From NCBI RefSeq assembly GCF_002973525.1, contig NZ_PVEN01000003.1, forward strand, positions 186,001 through 250,000: a stretch of 64,000 nucleotides of DNA, given 5' to 3'. Of this stretch, positions 61,796 through 64,000 are shown in pieces. The translations under genes and the position numbers were made by a program. How positions within the stretch are numbered: the stretch's first letter is position 1; every line of letters starts with the position of its first letter. The DNA comes from Paraburkholderia sp. BL21I4N1. GTDB lineage: Bacteria; Pseudomonadota; Gammaproteobacteria; Burkholderiales; Burkholderiaceae. The notes beneath the pieces were generated by a model. The model did not search any database. It was not told the DNA's origin and worked only from the letters and a program-made list of their open reading frames with translations.

Positions 61796-63535
61796 ATGTT
61801 CATCGACACTCGTACGGTTGCTCAGAACACGGTCATAGAGACGACGGTTTGTATCATCGGTGGCGGCGTGGCCGGCATCACGCTGGCGCTCGAATTGTCG
61901 AGGGCGGGCGTGGACGCCTGCTTGCTCGAGAGCGGCGGCTTCGGACCCGACGACGAAACGCGCGACCTCTATCGCGGCGAAAATGCCGGCTTACCGTACT
62001 CGTTCGCGGACGGCTCGCGCAGCCGTTACTTCGGCGGCAGCAGCAACTGTTGGGGCGGCTGGTGCCGTCCGCTCGATCCTTGGGATTTCGAAAAGCGCGA
62101 CTGGATTGCGCACAGCGGCTGGCCGTTCGGTCTCGACGAACTCGCGCCGTATTACGCGCGCACGCATGAATTGCTGAAGCTCGGCCCGCAGAATTTCGAC
62201 CCCGCTTACTGGGAACGCGAGATCGGCCGTCCCGACGTGCGCCGCCTGCCGCTCTCGACCGGCGACATGCGCGACACGGTCGCGCAGTTCAGCCCGCCGG
62301 TGCGCTTCGGCAAGGTGTATCGCGACGAGCTGTCGCAATCGTCGCGGGTACGCGTATATCTGCATGCGAACGTGTTGAACATCGACGCCAACGCCGACGG
62401 CACCACGATTACCCGCGTGAAAGTCGGCACGATCAGCGGCCGTCGCATCACGATGCAGGCGAAGATTTTCGTGCTCGCGACCGGCGGGATCGAGAATGCG
62501 CGCCTGCTGCTCGCGTCGAACGACGTGCAGACGGCCGGCCTCGGCAATGCGCACGATCTGGTGGGCCGCTACTTCATGGACCACCCGCGCATGATGTCGG
62601 GCAAGGTCCGCTTCCGGCCGGGTAACGCGCGCAACAAGCTGTACGACATCAAGTATCACTACCAGAACGCCGCGGTGTCGGCGCACGGCACGAAGATCTC
62701 GTCGCAGTTCGCGCCGAAGCAGGAATGGATGGCGCGCGAAAAGTTGCTGAATTCCCGCGTGTGGCTCTATTCGAAATGGTACGGCGAAGGCAGCGCGGGT
62801 TCCGAGGCGCTGATCCATTGCAAGGAAGCGTTGCTGCAGAAGGATCAGCCCGGGCGCAGTCTGAAGCGGGACATCGAGACGATGATTGCGCATCCGCTGG
62901 ATACCGTGGGCTACGGGTTGACGCGTCTGCTGCAATGGCCGGCGCTCATCACCGACGTGACGCTGCAGGCGATCGTCGAAGCGGTGCCCGATCCGGATAG
63001 CCGCGTCACGCTGTCGGCCGATAAACGCGACCGCTTCGGCATGCCGCGCGTGCGGGTCGAGTGGCGTCTGGGCGATCAGGTGCAACGCACGTTCGACAAA
63101 ACCTTCGCGCTGCTCGCGCAGGAGCTGCAACTGGCCGGCGTCGCCGACGTGCAACTCGACGCCCCGCTCGAAGGCCGCGCGTGGCCTGCGAAGCTCGAAG
63201 GCACGTGGCATCACATGGGCACGACGCGCATGCACGATTCGCCGCGCGAAGGCGTGGTGGATCGCGACTGCAAGGTGCACGGGATCAGCAATCTTTATGT
63301 CGGCGGCAGTTCGGTGTTTCCGACCGTGGGCGCGAACTTCCCGACCATTACGATCGCTGCGTTGTCGTTGCGGCTCGCCGGGCATCTGGTGCGTCAGCTC
63401 GATGTTCCGGATATCGTCGGCAACACGCGTGCCGAAGCGGCCAACAGTTCGATGATGTCGATTCAGGCGACGCCGCAGGTTGAGGCGCTACCTATTGCGG
63501 CGTCGACGCTGACGTCGTTGATGAAGGAGCAGTGA
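61796..63535 (+). CDS. GMC-family FAD-dependent oxidoreductase
   Basis: A 579-residue flavoenzyme. The dinucleotide fold is VCIIGGGVAGITLALELSRAG with ESGG as the ribose-binding acid. The middle motif is SRYFGGSSNCWGGWCRP. The C-terminal active-site part contains GTWHHMGTTRM and a final NLYVGGSSVFPTVGANFPTITI, the GMC_oxred_C signature with its catalytic His. GMC enzymes oxidise alcohols, including C1 or C6 of sugars. Its place inside an exopolysaccharide locus suggests oxidation of a sugar or of a lipid-linked intermediate. There is no signal peptide. GGGAG precedes the ATG and a strong terminator follows. Confidence 0.88.
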   Translation: MFIDTRTVAQNTVIETTVCIIGGGVAGITLALELSRAGVDACLLESGGFGPDDETRDLYRGENAGLPYSFADGSRSRYFGGSSNCWGGWCRPLDPWDFEKRDWIAHSGWPFGLDELAPYYARTHELLKLGPQNFDPAYWEREIGRPDVRRLPLSTGDMRDTVAQFSPPVRFGKVYRDELSQSSRVRVYLHANVLNIDANADGTTITRVKVGTISGRRITMQAKIFVLATGGIENARLLLASNDVQTAGLGNAHDLVGRYFMDHPRMMSGKVRFRPGNARNKLYDIKYHYQNAAVSAHGTKISSQFAPKQEWMAREKLLNSRVWLYSKWYGEGSAGSEALIHCKEALLQKDQPGRSLKRDIETMIAHPLDTVGYGLTRLLQWPALITDVTLQAIVEAVPDPDSRVTLSADKRDRFGMPRVRVEWRLGDQVQRTFDKTFALLAQELQLAGVADVQLDAPLEGRAWPAKLEGTWHHMGTTRMHDSPREGVVDRDCKVHGISNLYVGGSSVFPTVGANFPTITIAALSLRLAGHLVRQLDVPDIVGNTRAEAANSSMMSIQATPQVEALPIAASTLTSLMKEQ

Positions 63536-63570
63536 TGCCTTAGCCGGAATCTGGCGAAGGTGGAAATGAA

Positions 63571-63608
63571 GATGGCGCGCAGTGTGAACTGCGCGCCATC
63601 CTGTTTTT
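63571..63608 (+). terminator. Intrinsic terminator after the GMC oxidoreductase
   Basis: A perfect 12-bp stem, GATGGCGCGCAG (63571-63582) with CTGCGCGCCATC (63589-63600), has a 6-nt loop and is followed by CTGTTTTT. It lies between convergent genes and marks the end of the rightward block of the locus. Confidence 0.92.
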
Positions 63609-63631
63609 GAGCGGTGTTTTTTAAAGCGGGC

Positions 63632-64000
63632 TCAGCGGCTTTGCTGCGTCGCTTCGCATAGCGTGGCGAGCGGCGTCGAATCGCCACGTTCATCGACGGG
63701 CGCGCCCTTCGTTTCCAGCAGCGCCGTCAGCGCGCTCACCATCGTTTCGATCCGGAAGCGCGCGTTGAACGTGCGCGTTGCTTGCGCGCGCATCTGATCG
63801 CGTGCGGCGTCGTCGAGATCGAGCCAGCGCAACAGATTCTTCTCGGTGCCGTCCACGGTATCCGGCGCCACCAGGCCCGCGCCGTCCATGTCGATTTCGC
63901 GCCACACGTTGACCTTGTCGGAGATCAGCGCGGGCAGTCCGCAACCCAGCGCCTCGGCCACCGCCACGCCGAAGTTTTCCTGATGCGAGGGCAGCGCGAA
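63632..64000 (-). CDS. Glycosyltransferase family 4, C-terminal part (runs off window)
   Basis: The frame is open to the last base on the minus strand. The visible ~122 residues begin FALPSHQENFGVAVAEALGCGLPALIS, the EX7E donor-binding block of GT4 enzymes, and end CEATQQSR. The N-terminal two thirds lie outside the window. It converges on the terminator of the GMC gene, which shows that the exopolysaccharide locus continues to the right on the opposite strand. Confidence 0.85.
   Translation of the reverse strand, partial: FALPSHQENFGVAVAEALGCGLPALISDKVNVWREIDMDGAGLVAPDTVDGTEKNLLRWLDLDDAARDQMRAQATRTFNARFRIETMVSALTALLETKGAPVDERGDSTPLATLCEATQQSR

Overview
The window is a high-GC chromosomal segment from a beta-proteobacterium, most likely Burkholderia or Paraburkholderia. 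The evidence is codon use, gene families and mixed accessory metabolism. No ribosomal marker is present, so the genus is an inference.

Layout. 1-4.9 kb: end of a fumarylacetoacetase gene, two MFS exporters, a protein resembling plasmid fertility-inhibition factors, and an LdhA-type 2-hydroxyacid dehydrogenase. 5.4-10.7 kb: an aspartate-to-alanine module with two tandem AspT-type antiporters and an aspartate 4-decarboxylase, closed by a terminator. 10.9-13.4 kb: a class V aminotransferase and a YhhS/YfcJ-like MFS protein. 13.8-18.4 kb: xanthine dehydrogenase xdhA-xdhB plus an xdhC that keeps only its C-terminal domain. 18.4-25.1 kb: LysR regulator, GST-kappa/HCCA-isomerase-like protein, TAXI-type binding protein, BON-domain protein, a small unknown, and TSUP and LysE exporters. 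25.4-30.5 kb: LysR, HMG-CoA lyase, CaiB/BaiF CoA-transferase and MFS transporter, which could together take up, activate and cleave a branched hydroxy-dicarboxylate such as 3-hydroxy-3-methylglutarate.

30.8-33.6 kb is the strangest part. Two long inverted arms, each built of 137-bp tandem repeats, enclose an AT-richer core with a C4-antisense-RNA-like element and one unknown small gene. No transposase or integrase is visible. 33.6-37.3 kb: an AraC/EutR-like regulator divergent from an SDR dehydrogenase and an ACT-type permease.

37.3-64 kb is a large exopolysaccharide locus resembling enterobacterial colanic acid gene content: manC, a wcaJ-like initiating transferase, wza, wzc, gmd, fcl, gmm, wcaI-like and wcaF-like genes. 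It also carries extra glycosyltransferases, two paralogous secreted glycosidase-like proteins, a secreted PIG-L deacetylase/ricin/VCBS protein, a GMC oxidoreductase and a GlxA/AraC-type regulator. The product probably contains fucose and mannose (GDP-sugar enzymes), starts on a hexose-1-phosphate and is O-acetylated. No Wzx flippase, Wzy polymerase or Wzb phosphatase is visible here. They may lie beyond the right edge, where a partial glycosyltransferase runs off the window.
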